DNA of 64,000 bases, taken from JAITWN01 sp050486285. Lineage in GTDB: Bacteria; Pseudomonadota; Gammaproteobacteria; SZUA-140. Positions within the stretch are counted from its first letter, which is position 1. Each line of letters starts with the position of its first letter. A program made the position numbers and the translations under genes. Positions 56,368 to 64,000 of the stretch are shown piece by piece. The notes beneath the pieces were generated by a model that made no database searches, was not told the DNA's origin, and worked only from the letters and a program-made list of their open reading frames with translations. The DNA is taken from NCBI GenBank assembly GCA_050486285.1, contig JBJHCZ010000005.1, positions 1 to 64,000 of the forward strand, given 5' to 3'.

Positions 56368-56575
56368 GAAAGAGCGGCCGTCGATTGAGGCCCTCGAGGG
56401 CCCGTATCGTGTCGACGATTTCCCGCTTTTGCGGTGCTCGCGCTTTCTTGGCCTCACCGCCCAGGAAGATCGCGAGAGTACTCAGCGCGGTCATTGCGGC
56501 GGCCTCGCGCGGCATGATATCGCTCGGGGCCGTGCAGGCCCCACGTATATGCAGCAACAGATCGCTGGTGTTCAT
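56348..56575 (-). CDS. Hypothetical early phage protein
   Basis: A 75-residue helical protein (NTSDLLLHIRGACTAPSDIMPRE, then a KKARAPQKREIVDTIRALEGL tail). ATG 56575 overlaps the Gam stop by 4 nt. Its end overlaps the gemA start. No family is recognised; early regions of Mu-like phages carry several such small genes. Confidence 0.55.
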   Translation of the reverse strand: MNTSDLLLHIRGACTAPSDIMPREAAAMTALSTLAIFLGGEAKKARAPQKREIVDTIRALEGLNRRPLFHERHNV

Positions 56576-57099
56576 GCCGCATCCTCTACCTTCTCCGCCT
56601 CGGCCAGCAGCGCGCTGACGAGCTTGTCGACCTCGCCGTCGACCGGCTTGATGAACGGCACGTCCTCGCTGTCGGTAACGGTGATGCCGAGGCGCTTGAG
56701 GTCGCTCGTGGTCAGGTCATAGACAGCGGGCTTGTGGACGCTCTCGCGCACACGGACCAGCAGTTCGGCCTGCTCTTCCGGCAGGAGCTTGCGGATGCGG
56801 GCGATCACGGCGGCCTCGTCCTCGATGACGACGGTGCCTTTCTGCTTCATGTAGCCGACGCGCACGCCGCGGATGGTCAGCGTCTTGCGCTTTTCGAACA
56901 GCTCCGGCGCGGCGTTCAGCGCGGCGCGCAGGTGGTCATGGCTATCGGTGCAGGCGCGGAGCGCATCGCGCAGCGCCGGTGTCATCCGGCGCCGGACCTC
57001 GCTGAGACGATTCTGCAGATCCGCGACGATGTTGGTCAGGATCTCGCGGCGCTCCGCGTACTCGGTGGTCAGGGCTTCGATGTCTTTCAGGGTGGTCAT
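56572..57099 (-). CDS. gam: Host-nuclease inhibitor Gam (Mu-type)
   Basis: A 175-residue protein. A long N-terminal coiled coil (TTEYAERREILTNIVADLQNRL) and the core LFEKRKTLTIRGVRVGYMKQKG, then IRKLLPEEQAELLVRVRESVHK, identify the Mu Gam family. Gam binds free double-strand DNA ends, related to Ku, and shields them from host exonucleases during transposition. Position in the early region is as in Mu. Confidence 0.92.
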   Translation of the reverse strand: MTTLKDIEALTTEYAERREILTNIVADLQNRLSEVRRRMTPALRDALRACTDSHDHLRAALNAAPELFEKRKTLTIRGVRVGYMKQKGTVVIEDEAAVIARIRKLLPEEQAELLVRVRESVHKPAVYDLTTSDLKRLGITVTDSEDVPFIKPVDGEVDKLVSALLAEAEKVEDAA

Positions 57100-57109
57100 G
57101 GTGCCTCCT

Positions 57110-57448
57110 TCAGGTGGGAAGTTTCAGCTGCCCGCGCAGGTCGGGCAGCGCGATGCGCTTCATGCGCGAGATCTGTTCGAGGGTGGTCATCGCCCGGTCG
57201 TACAGAAACAGGCAGGTGCGGTCGAGCTCCTCGGCGGTCCCGGCCATGTAGTAACCGGTGCTCGGCGTGCCGCAGATGTGGTGCCCCTCGAGGCGCAGCT
57301 CGACGATCAGATTGCGGATGCGGCGGGCATCGCCGCCGGCGCCGGCGCGAAAGCCGGTGACGGCCCAGACGAGGTCGTCCATGTGGATGCCGTTGTCGGC
57401 GCCGATGTGGCGCGACAGCGTGGTCAGCACGTCATTCCTGGTGATCAT
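57110..57448 (-). CDS. Winged-helix early phage protein
   Basis: A 112-residue protein. ITRNDVLTTLSRHIGADNGIHMDDL, ARRIRNLIVELRLEGHHIC and TPSTGYYMAGTAEELDRTCLFLYDRAMTTL form a winged helix followed by a helical hairpin that occurs in several phage early or replication modules. DNA binding is likely, target unknown. It lies 10 bp upstream of gam. Confidence 0.65.
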   Translation of the reverse strand: MITRNDVLTTLSRHIGADNGIHMDDLVWAVTGFRAGAGGDARRIRNLIVELRLEGHHICGTPSTGYYMAGTAEELDRTCLFLYDRAMTTLEQISRMKRIALPDLRGQLKLPT

Positions 57449-57992
57449 CGATGGCTCTCCTTCTCTCGGCTATGGCCCGCTCGCGCCAGTCGTCGGGCGG
57501 TGGCGAACGATCGTTTGCCTGTCGGCTAATGACCTCTGCGACGCTCGTCGCCTCGCTCTGGCGCCCGCCGTCGCCGCGGCGGTGTCGCTGCTCGTGCTCG
57601 CGTTCGGCGGCCGCCGCGCGCTTCTCGGCGAGGCCGGCGACGATCTTCTGCAGATAACCGTGCGACTTGAGCGGCAGCGTCAGCGTGGCCGGCCGGTCGG
57701 CGAGCTGCTGCATCGCCTCGGCCCACAGCTCCATCGGCGCCGCCCAGGTCACGCCGCCGGTCGTGACCTGGGCCTGCTGGATCTGCGGGGTGATCTCCTG
57801 CGCAAGCGCGAGCATGCGTGACCAGCGCAGGCCCGTTTTCGGCGGCCGGAACAGCGCGAGGTACGGGATCAACGCGCGCCCCGCCTGCGGCGGCAGTACT
57901 GCGAGCAGCTCGGTGAGACGCCGCGCATCGGCATCGCCTGCGGCGGCGTCGAGGTCATAGCGGGAGCCGCAGGCGGGGCAGGTCAGTTTCAT
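57432..57992 (-). CDS. Zinc-finger early phage protein
   Basis: A 186-residue protein. The start is ATG 57992, giving MKLTCPACGSRYDLD with a CxxC at the N terminus; the longer frame to 58037 overlaps the preceding gene. The middle (RALIPYLALFRPPKTGLRWSRMLALAQEI) is a conserved-looking helical block seen in prophage early genes. The C terminus is charged and low complexity. Function unknown. Confidence 0.6.
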   Translation of the reverse strand: MKLTCPACGSRYDLDAAAGDADARRLTELLAVLPPQAGRALIPYLALFRPPKTGLRWSRMLALAQEITPQIQQAQVTTGGVTWAAPMELWAEAMQQLADRPATLTLPLKSHGYLQKIVAGLAEKRAAAAEREHEQRHRRGDGGRQSEATSVAEVISRQANDRSPPPDDWRERAIAERRRAIDDHQE

Positions 57993-58177
57993 CGATTGCC
58001 CCGGACGACGAGCTTGCAGTGCCTGAGCGGGATCCACGCGTTATGCGTGATGGTGACCAGCGCGACCCCGAGGTCCTCGTTGACCTCGTGGATCACGCCG
58101 TGCGCGGCGCACTCGCCGGTGGAGACCGCATACAGGGCGACGGTGTCGCCGGGGCCGAGATCTTCCGGCGCGCTCAT
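57989..58177 (-). CDS. Small beta-barrel early protein
   Basis: A 62-residue protein: EDLGPGDTVALYAVSTGECAAHG, then a VIHEVNEDLGVALVTI strand pair and IPLRHCKLVVRG. The pattern suggests a small SH3/KOW-like barrel. The ATG at 58177 overlaps the stop of the upstream membrane protein. No named family. Confidence 0.55.
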   Translation of the reverse strand: MSAPEDLGPGDTVALYAVSTGECAAHGVIHEVNEDLGVALVTITHNAWIPLRHCKLVVRGNR

Positions 58178-58425
58178 ATCCGCCTCTCCACCAGGCAGCT
58201 CGCAATGATCGTGAACAGCGAGGCCCAGATCGCGACCAGCACGCCACTCGACCACCCGAGCAGGCCGACGGCCCAGAGGATGCCGCCGGCGATCCCGCAC
58301 AGCGACACAAAGATCATCAGCATCCCGGCCCATGTGGGCTCGAGATCGTCGTGACGCCGGCGCGGCACCCGCGGAGCCTTCACCCCGAGCCAAGCCTCGG
58401 CGAGCCGACGCACCGGGGCGGTCAT
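58174..58425 (-). CDS. Small membrane protein of the early region
   Basis: An 83-residue protein with two membrane helices (WAGMLMIFVSLCGIAGGILW and SGVLVAIWASLFTIIASCLV) after a basic N terminus. It overlaps its neighbours on both sides. Such early membrane proteins can alter superinfection, but nothing specific is visible. Confidence 0.55.
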   Translation of the reverse strand: MTAPVRRLAEAWLGVKAPRVPRRRHDDLEPTWAGMLMIFVSLCGIAGGILWAVGLLGWSSGVLVAIWASLFTIIASCLVERRI

Positions 58426-58739
58426 GACGCACCCCCACGGCCGCGTGTGGTGGTCGAGAGATTGCGCAATGATCTCCGGGATTCCCGGGCGCGCCAGTCA
58501 TCGAGCGATTTCCGGTGGGCATGAACCAGCGCCCTGCCAAGATCACCGCCGCCGGGCTGCGCCTTTGCGAACAGCGGGTCGTTCAGCATCTCGACCAGAT
58601 TCGCGAGCTGGTGGCCGATCTGGATCAGCCGACGCAGCTCTTCGTACTCACTTCGGCGGCGATGCGGCGCCACCGGGTCGCCGGTCAGGGTTGCCTCGGT
58701 CGGCCCGACGGGGAACGGCGGGATATGAGCAGCCATCAC
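58422..58739 (-). CDS. Hypothetical early phage protein
   Basis: A 105-residue polar protein with a helical centre (RSEYEELRRLIQIGHQLANLVEML) and a basic C terminus. It overlaps the next genes by 4 nt on both sides, which supports expression. No domain recognised. Confidence 0.5.
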   Translation of the reverse strand: MMAAHIPPFPVGPTEATLTGDPVAPHRRRSEYEELRRLIQIGHQLANLVEMLNDPLFAKAQPGGGDLGRALVHAHRKSLDDWRARESRRSLRNLSTTTRGRGGAS

Positions 58740-59131
58740 ACGATCCTCCTCTTGGTCTCGTGGTTACGGTCCCAGGCGTGGTGCCTGAGCGGCTCGATCA
58801 GGCGACCATCGCTGCCGCGCGCGTCGAGCGGCTCGACCAGCTCGGCCTCGATCTCGTCGACCAGCGCATCGAACTCCGCCTCGCTGAGTAGGCGATCGGC
58901 GATGCGGTCGTAGGCCAGGCGGTCGGCGACACGCTGCTGCGCGGGCAGCAGCGGATAGTGGTCCTGGCCGTCGGCGAGCGGCGGCAACGGCCAGCCTTCA
59001 ACATACGAGAGCAGTTGCACCGGATCCTGCAGGAACGTTTCGAACAGAATCCCGCGAGCACGTAGCTCAGGATGATTGAGATAGACCTCGCCCCAGTGGT
59101 CGAGGTGGGTGTCGGGGAAACGGGTTTGCAT
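58736..59131 (-). CDS. Hypothetical protein downstream of the B ATPase
   Basis: A 131-residue acidic protein. The start is ATG 59131, one base after the B gene stop; the frame open to 59329 shadows that gene. Segments LDHWGEVYLNHPELRARGILFETFL and FDALVDEIEAELVEPLDARG are visible. Proteins like this follow B in several Mu-like phages but have no known role. Confidence 0.55.
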   Translation of the reverse strand: MQTRFPDTHLDHWGEVYLNHPELRARGILFETFLQDPVQLLSYVEGWPLPPLADGQDHYPLLPAQQRVADRLAYDRIADRLLSEAEFDALVDEIEAELVEPLDARGSDGRLIEPLRHHAWDRNHETKRRIV

Positions 59132-59132
59132 G

Positions 59133-60089
59133 TCACTCGCCTCCCAGATCGCTGATCGCCGCCTCGACCTCGTCGAGGCCGGGCCGGGATTTCTCGCCAC
59201 CGCCGGCCAGCATCGAGGCCAGGCGGAGCACCTTGGTGACACTGCGCAGCCCGCCGTGGTCGCCGCCGACCTGGCGCAGGCGATTCCTGATCGCGCGGTC
59301 GCTGATGCCCCACGCCGACAGCAGCGCATCCACGTCGTCCTGCGTGCTGCGCAGCAGGCGCACGCGTTTGCCGACCCGGGAATAGAGGCGGTCGAGGTAG
59401 GCGGCGCGGTTGCCGCCAGTCATGCGGGCATATACCGCCTCGTTGCCGACCAGCGCCACGCCGACACCGGTGGCGTCGTGGAGCGCGCGCAAGCCGTCCA
59501 GCGCGCCGACTGACAGGTGCTGGGCCTCGTCGACGACGAGCAGGCCCTTCGTGCCGGCGATGCGCTTCACCAGCGCCCGCTGGATGCGCGAGGCGCCCTG
59601 CGGCAGCTCGCGCAAGCCGAGCGCGTCGGCGACTTCCTCGTAGCAGGGTACGACCGTGGCCATGCACGGCGACATGGTCGCGTGCCAGACGTTCGGGCTG
59701 ATGCGCTGGTATTGCAGGATGGCCGTGGTCTTGCCCAGGCCGGCGCCGCCGTAGATCACCGCGATGTCGCCGGCGGTCTGGGCATAGGCAAGCGCCGCGA
59801 GCACACGCTCGGCCGACGGCGTCGAGACCCACGCCGGCGCCGCGGGCAGGGCACGACGTTGCAGCTCGCGCTCACGATAGGCATCGACCCAGCGCGCGAT
59901 GTCCTGCTCGAGCGCTGCGTTATCACCCGGATAACGGCCGTTTAACCACTGGTTGATACGGGTACTGCCGACGCCGCTCTGGCGCGCGATTTCGGCCTGG
60001 GTCAGCTTGCTGTTGCTGGCCTGCAGGGCGGCGATCTCCGCCCGCAGGTCGCGGCCTCTGGTGGTGTCGAGCTCTACGATGTTGTTCAT
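59133..60089 (-). CDS. B: Transposition ATPase B (MuB-like)
   Basis: A 318-residue AAA+ ATPase that captures target DNA and activates the transposase. An N-terminal HTH (KLTQAEIARQSGVGSTRINQWLNG) is followed by Walker A VIYGGAGLGKTT (about 111-122) and Walker B LLVVDEAQHL (about 183-192). A sensor-like GNEAVYARMTGG follows. This layout matches Mu B. It lies just after A. Confidence 0.93.
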   Translation of the reverse strand: MNNIVELDTTRGRDLRAEIAALQASNSKLTQAEIARQSGVGSTRINQWLNGRYPGDNAALEQDIARWVDAYRERELQRRALPAAPAWVSTPSAERVLAALAYAQTAGDIAVIYGGAGLGKTTAILQYQRISPNVWHATMSPCMATVVPCYEEVADALGLRELPQGASRIQRALVKRIAGTKGLLVVDEAQHLSVGALDGLRALHDATGVGVALVGNEAVYARMTGGNRAAYLDRLYSRVGKRVRLLRSTQDDVDALLSAWGISDRAIRNRLRQVGGDHGGLRSVTKVLRLASMLAGGGEKSRPGLDEVEAAISDLGGE

Positions 60090-60167
60090 GCTATGATGAC
60101 CTCTCCATGTTGTATGCCCCGATCGGGGCGGTTGTATTCCCGGAGGGGTTGCAGCCCCTCCGGGTCT

Positions 60168-62144
60168 TCACTTCCTCCAGCGCACTACCTCGTTGCACAA
60201 CTGTTCGTGGAAGGGCTCGAGCGCCTTCTTCAGGCGCAGGTCGCGTTCGGTTGCGGCCTGTTCGGTGTCGTGCGAGGCCGCGCGCGCCGGCGGCGGCCGG
60301 TACGGCCGCACGATCTTCGGTTGCGGGGCCTCAGGCTGTGCCGTCTCCGGCAGCAGACGCACCGCGTCGGCGAGCTGCATGCGCTTCTCGGCCTGTATGC
60401 GATCGCGGGCGGCGCGCTTGTAACGCTGCTTGTTGCGGGACAGCTCGCGTGCGGCCTCGGAGTCGTTGAAGCCGACGCGCGCGATGCACTCGGCGCGGCC
60501 GATGTACTGACCGCCCAGGGTGTACACATGTACCTCGTCGTGCAGGCGCTGCGGATCGAATCTCACCGTCAGCGGCTGGCCGGCGTACTCGCTCAGCACC
60601 TCGGACCAGTAGCGGTTGCGGGTGTCGACCTGCAGGCGGACCTCGCCATTTCCGCTGCTTGCTCGCACGCCCTCGGCGGCGAGCAGCCACAGGCGGCGCT
60701 GCTCTTCCGTGGCGCGCGTAATCGCGTGGCGCTGGTAGCTCTCCAGGAACGCCTCATCGAACGAGCGCAGCTGGCAGACATGGCTGCGCCGGCCGGTGCG
60801 GGCGTTGTGGGCGCGAATTTCCTCATCGAGCACGCGCAGGAACAGATCGAGCGGCACGGCCTTGCTGCCGTAGTTCTCGGGCTTCGCGTCGGGTCGGTTG
60901 CCGGTGTAGGCCCCGGCGAAGGCGGGATGCTTGCTGACATACTCGGCCAGATCGCGGAATGCGCGCTCGATCGGCTTGGCCTGGCCGTGATAGGGGGTCG
61001 CCCAGTGCGGATCGACGCCCATGTTGATCATGATGCCGGTGGGTTCCTCTTCCTTGACCTTGAAGCGGTAACGGTTGGCGACGCCGCCGGTCATCCACTT
61101 CGACGCGAAGCCCCGGCCGTTGTCGAGGTAGGCGTGCTGAGGGATGCCGTAGCGCTCGACCATGTCACCGAACGACAGCCGCACGGCGTCGGTATTCTCG
61201 GTCTTGTCGACGCGGTGCGAGAGGATCTTCGCGCTGAAAATGTCCTGCCAGGCGACCATGACCGGGCGCACGATCTCGCCGTCGGGCCAGCGTACGAACA
61301 GGTCGAACTTGTGGCCGTCGGCGTTGACGGCCTCCATCGCATGGAACACGGCATGATCGCGCTCCTGGGCGGGATACAGGCGCAGCAGCGCCTGCTCACC
61401 TTCGCGCGCGAGCACTACCGCCTGACGCGGGAGCTCGCGCGCGATGCGGCGCAACAGCGTCGCCACCGACGGCACCGGCCAGCCCCGGGCCTCGGCGGCG
61501 CGCAGCAGGCGCTCGTAGCACGCGTTCGCCGCCGGCGCTTCCGGGCGCAGGTAATCGGCCTTGAAGAAATCCCACGCCGCCGGGTCACACTCAGCGGTCT
61601 TCGTGCGACCGACATAACCGTCGGTCAATACCGCCGGCCAGTCGGATCGGTGATAGTGGCGTGCGCCGGGCTTGCCCCTGCGGCCGTAGTACCAGTTGTT
61701 GATGTTGCTGACACTGACGCGCTCCTGGCGGCCGACCACTTGCGCCGCCTCGGCGAAGCTGATGCCGGCGTGCTCGGCGAGATCGACCACGGCGCGGACG
61801 ATGCGCGCGCGCTCGGCGCCCTTGTCGCGGGCGGCCTGAGTCTTTCGCTCGGCGCGACGCCAGAGGGTTTCGCGGTCGGCGGCGCGGTTATTTTCCGGCG
61901 CAGTGGTGTTCGGTACTGCGGCCGGCGCATGGTGGCGGTGACGAAGGGCGAGGACGGCAGTGACGATGTCGCGGGGAAGGTCGTGGAGCGGATACAGGCG
62001 GCGGACACCGCCACGTGCTCGCTCGGTGGAGAAACGCCACGCTCCTGTTACCGATCGCGCGTGCGCATTCTGCTTTTTGATCCCCAGCGCATGTGCGATC
62101 TCAGCCAGCGTCGTGTGGGGCGCGTCGATTGAGAGGATGGCCAT
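60168..62144 (-). CDS. A: Transposase A (MuA-like DDE transposase)
   Basis: A 658-residue transposase, close to MuA (663). The N-terminal 70 residues are a winged-helix enhancer-binding domain (LAEIAHALGIKKQNAHAR, GAWRFSTERARGGVRRLYPL). The catalytic triad is complete: Asp276 (EAVNADGHKF), Asp341 (AYLDNGRGFASKW) and Glu393 (AKPIERAFRDL), almost at the MuA positions 269, 336 and 392. The C-terminal part is charged and would contact B. It joins phage ends to target DNA with a 5-bp stagger. The 78-bp gap before B holds no gene. Confidence 0.95.
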   Translation of the reverse strand: MAILSIDAPHTTLAEIAHALGIKKQNAHARSVTGAWRFSTERARGGVRRLYPLHDLPRDIVTAVLALRHRHHAPAAVPNTTAPENNRAADRETLWRRAERKTQAARDKGAERARIVRAVVDLAEHAGISFAEAAQVVGRQERVSVSNINNWYYGRRGKPGARHYHRSDWPAVLTDGYVGRTKTAECDPAAWDFFKADYLRPEAPAANACYERLLRAAEARGWPVPSVATLLRRIARELPRQAVVLAREGEQALLRLYPAQERDHAVFHAMEAVNADGHKFDLFVRWPDGEIVRPVMVAWQDIFSAKILSHRVDKTENTDAVRLSFGDMVERYGIPQHAYLDNGRGFASKWMTGGVANRYRFKVKEEEPTGIMINMGVDPHWATPYHGQAKPIERAFRDLAEYVSKHPAFAGAYTGNRPDAKPENYGSKAVPLDLFLRVLDEEIRAHNARTGRRSHVCQLRSFDEAFLESYQRHAITRATEEQRRLWLLAAEGVRASSGNGEVRLQVDTRNRYWSEVLSEYAGQPLTVRFDPQRLHDEVHVYTLGGQYIGRAECIARVGFNDSEAARELSRNKQRYKRAARDRIQAEKRMQLADAVRLLPETAQPEAPQPKIVRPYRPPPARAASHDTEQAATERDLRLKKALEPFHEQLCNEVVRWRK

Positions 62145-62524
62145 CAGCGGCGCTCCCGGATTATCGATCTGACCACCCTGTGGAAATAACGCGCCGTGAT
62201 GTTCACGTCACCGGGGAGAGGGTTGCGCAGCGCTATGATTAGTTGCTCGATGTCGTGCAGGACCGCACCGATCATCTCCAGTCCGGGCACCATCATCCAG
62301 CCTCGCCCGGTGGCCAGCCAATCCAGGCTGACACCGGAATGGTGTGACAGCCCCGCCATCGCCGAAAAAGAGGGGGGGCATTCCTCCCTGATGTAGCGAT
62401 AGAGCATGTCTTCAGACACGCCTGCTGCCGCAGCCGCCTCAGCGCGCGTCCCGACCAGATCAGCAGCTGCTTTTACTCGATCCCCAAAGCCGGGGGATAT
62501 TCCCCGCATTCCCTTTCGCCTCAT
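62144..62524 (-). CDS. CI-like HTH protein of the early operon
   Basis: A 126-residue protein with a HTH typical of phage CI-type N termini: FGDRVKAAADLVGTRAEAAAAAGVSEDMLYRYIREE, then HSGVSLDWLATGRGW. The C terminus is helical. It overlaps the transposase start. It may regulate transposase expression or be a second immunity factor. Confidence 0.7.
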   Translation of the reverse strand: MRRKGMRGISPGFGDRVKAAADLVGTRAEAAAAAGVSEDMLYRYIREECPPSFSAMAGLSHHSGVSLDWLATGRGWMMVPGLEMIGAVLHDIEQLIIALRNPLPGDVNITARYFHRVVRSIIRERR

Positions 62525-62967
62525 TTCTTGTTCTCCTGCAGGTATCGCTTCACTGCGCGCTTCTGCTCACGCAGTTCGGTTTCCATCTGCTCGATGCGTC
62601 CGAGTTCGGCGAGCAACGCCTCCTCGCCGACCAGCACACGGCAGCCGCGGAGTCGCGCTAGCAATTGCGTCAGGCAATAGGAGTCGGTCGCAATCTCGAA
62701 GGCGGCGGCGTAACGGAAGGGGAAGTTGTGGTCGCTCCTGCTCTCAGCGGTGTAGGCGTCGAGCATGTACTTGGAGATCTCACGCCCTGTCAGTCGACTC
62801 ATCTCGGCAGCCACCAGATAGCGGTCGCCGGAGGCATGTTTGAGGGCGTCAGTCAGCGCAGCTCGCAGCGAGCCGTCGAGGTCGTGGTGACCCGGAATCA
62901 CCTGGGCCTCGCGAGGCACCTCAAAGAGGTCCAGCGTGAGTGAATCTCGCGCCCTTTTAGAGGCCAT
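62521..62967 (-). CDS. Early Mu-like phage protein of unknown function
   Basis: A 148-residue protein beginning MASKRARDSLTLDLFEVPRE, a start shared by proteins that lie between Ner and transposase in many Mu-like phages. A helical region (AAEMSRLTGREISKYMLDAYTAE) looks like HTH and the end is coiled coil (EQMETELREQKRAVKRYLQE). Role unknown. Confidence 0.65.
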   Translation of the reverse strand: MASKRARDSLTLDLFEVPREAQVIPGHHDLDGSLRAALTDALKHASGDRYLVAAEMSRLTGREISKYMLDAYTAESRSDHNFPFRYAAAFEIATDSYCLTQLLARLRGCRVLVGEEALLAELGRIEQMETELREQKRAVKRYLQENKK

Positions 62968-62970
62968 TGT

Positions 62971-63321
62971 CTATGCCGCCCCCCCTGCGTATCCGTTGCG
63001 TGAATCAACCGCTGTGGTACGCTTTGGTGACTGTTTTCTGCGCGCGACTCGAGGCCCTCTCCGACTCGGCATAAGGTACCGCTCAGGCCAGATTTTCTCG
63101 GGAGTCTCGCCGATCGCCTCCGCGATGATTTCCTCCGCGTGGGGATAGGATCTGTGCAGCGCCGAGGTGAGCATGCTGGCCGTATAGCCGTGGTGCATCG
63201 CCAGGCGCCGCAGTGACCAGCCGCGCTTTTCGAGCGCGGCCTTAATGTCGGCGTTATGCCAGTTTTGAGGGCTGGCTTTGTTATGACTGATGATTGAGCG
63301 CATTCGCGTATTAGTACGCAT
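62971..63321 (-). CDS. ner: Ner-type DNA-binding regulator
   Basis: A 116-residue protein whose core NWHNADIKAALEKRGWSLRRLAMHHGYTASMLTSAL, then HAEEIIAEAIGETPEKIWPERY, is the Ner/Nlp HTH. Ner in Mu represses the early and repressor promoters during lytic growth. It is longer than Mu Ner by a basic C-terminal tail. The start could also be ATG 63303. It is divergent from the repressor gene. Confidence 0.88.
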   Translation of the reverse strand: MRTNTRMRSIISHNKASPQNWHNADIKAALEKRGWSLRRLAMHHGYTASMLTSALHRSYPHAEEIIAEAIGETPEKIWPERYLMPSRRGPRVARRKQSPKRTTAVDSRNGYAGGAA

Positions 63322-63474
63322 TTAACCGATCATGTCAACGCTCTTAAATTTTCTCGCCCTCAGAGCGCTCAACTGGTGCAAGTCAACCATGACGGTTGAT
63401 GAGTGACACTAATTGTCCAGCGATCTCGGGTTAAATTCATAATTATCTGAAAAATAAGGGGATTAGTTACCGTC
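63322..63474. promoter_or_regulatory. Repressor/Ner divergent control region
   Basis: This 153-bp AT-richer gap separates divergent genes. A palindrome TCAACC-ATGAC-GGTTGA lies at 63383-63399. CAACGCTCT and AGAGCGCTCAAC form a looser inverted pair at 63336-63372. On the minus strand TTGACA (63338-63333) with ACTAAT 17 bp downstream could be the early promoter, although it overlaps the first Ner codons. On the plus strand a GGGG box precedes the repressor ATG. Operator identity is inferred. Confidence 0.55.
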
Positions 63475-63981
63475 ATGGCAATGAAGCAACATCGCACGGA
63501 TCGTGACGCTCCCCCAGAAGAAAGCGTCACGATGGACCCCCAGTTCTTCGACAGACTTAAAAGCGTCAGGAGACACCTAGATCAGAGCCAGAAACAGATG
63601 GACGATTTAATTGGTATTGGTAAGGGGTCGTGGCAGCGTTACGAGCGTGGGCAAGTGCCGGGCGGGCGCGTCTCGACCAGCCTAGCCAAGCTGGGGATAA
63701 ACCTGAACTGGTTGATGACCGGAGAGGGTGATATGGTCGAGGGTGACAGTGCCAGTGGCGCGGCCAGGCCGCATGAACTTCAGGCCATTGATCTAGCGCT
63801 CGATGTCCTGAGCCAGTGGCCAGAGTCCACCATGAGCGTGAAGCAGTTCACAACGTATCTTAAGGTCGCGCGCAACGCCTACGTGCCTGGGGACCAGGCC
63901 ACAAATGAAGAGCTTTTCAGTGACTTGCTGACATGGCAGCTTGGCCCGCCCGGGGATGGTGATGGCAAAAATCAAGCCTGA
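63475..63981 (+). CDS. Phage repressor (HTH XRE family)
   Basis: A 168-residue protein transcribed away from the lytic genes, the place of c in Mu. The HTH (FFDRLKSVRRHLDQSQKQMDDLIGIGKGSWQRYERGQVPGG) and LGINLNWLMTGEGDMVEG are typical of CI-like phage repressors. No peptidase motif follows; the C-terminal part is short. ATG 63475 is preceded by AGGGGATTAG; a second ATG is at 63481. It likely keeps the prophage silent by binding the region upstream. Confidence 0.8.
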   Translation: MAMKQHRTDRDAPPEESVTMDPQFFDRLKSVRRHLDQSQKQMDDLIGIGKGSWQRYERGQVPGGRVSTSLAKLGINLNWLMTGEGDMVEGDSASGAARPHELQAIDLALDVLSQWPESTMSVKQFTTYLKVARNAYVPGDQATNEELFSDLLTWQLGPPGDGDGKNQA

Positions 63982-64000
63982 TCAAACAACTAATTGGCTT

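Larger units (their letters stand above)
26711..64000. mobile_element. Mu-like transposable prophage with siphovirus-type tail genes (left end outside window)
   Basis: Gene content follows Mu: divergent repressor, Ner, DDE transposase A, ATPase B, Gam, GemA, Mor/C activator, lysis amidase, gp25-gp37 type packaging and head genes, and a DNA-modification gene at the right end. The tail genes (tube, G/GT chaperones, 732-aa tape measure, distal tail, long fibre, no sheath) indicate a flexible siphovirus tail, as in B3/D3112-type transposable phages and unlike Mu itself. The right terminus is inside drmD. The left terminus is expected shortly past 64000, because the repressor gene ends at 63981. 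About 37.3 kb is visible, close to a full genome. Confidence 0.92.

Noticed and set aside
60093..62132. A 679-codon plus-strand open frame opposite the transposase
   Set aside because: It is an antisense shadow of the DDE transposase, produced by high GC. It has no domain pattern and the minus-strand frame has the catalytic triad.

Overview
The window is about 64 kb of high-GC DNA, probably from a gammaproteobacterium. That host call rests on the conjugation gene family, base composition and Mu-type phage genes; no host housekeeping gene is present. Three blocks are nested: an integrative conjugative element (ICE), a DISARM-type anti-phage operon carried as its cargo, and a Mu-like transposable prophage that has inserted into the first visible gene of that operon.

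Block 1 (1-5570, plus strand) is part of the conjugation module of a PFGI-1/ICEclc-type ICE. It holds the tail of a pilus-region gene, a membrane-anchored coiled-coil protein, a TIGR03759-like periplasmic CxxC protein, a lytic transglycosylase, a TIGR03765-like protein, the coupling ATPase TraD and a TIGR03747-like membrane protein. Most neighbours overlap by 4 nt.

Block 2 (5595-26708, minus strand) is a 21-kb operon of nine genes with almost no intergenic DNA. It contains the class 1 DISARM set drmD, drmMI, drmA, drmB and drmC. Four further genes sit inside the operon: an Mrr-like nuclease with zinc ribbons, a GHKL ATPase with a C-terminal TIR-like domain, a second SNF2/RapA-type helicase, and an actin/Hsp70-fold (ASKHA) ATPase. 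Seven of the eight junctions are overlaps or gaps of one or two bases that suggest translational coupling. The operon's own promoter and the 5' end of drmD are missing.

Block 3 (about 26711 to beyond 64000) is a Mu-like prophage with siphovirus-type tail genes. Its right end is marked by two tandem 22-bp repeats inside drmD. Reading from the left end (off the window) on the minus strand, it encodes: a divergent repressor; Ner; the transposase with a DDE triad placed as in MuA; the MuB-type ATPase; an early region with Gam and GemA; a Mor/C-family activator; a lysis and surface cassette; packaging genes; portal and MuF; a virion morphogenesis protein; protease with nested scaffold; capsid genes; tail genes with a classic -1 frameshift site; a 1561-aa tail fibre; and a D12-class adenine methylase at the position where Mu carries mom. 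A plus-strand lipoprotein gene inside the head genes looks like a moron.

The most notable point is the junction. A phage has landed in an anti-phage operon, and the prophage end supplies a good ribosome binding site and an in-frame ATG that could produce a chimeric, N-terminally replaced DrmD. The extended DISARM operon is itself a candidate for a little-described variant.
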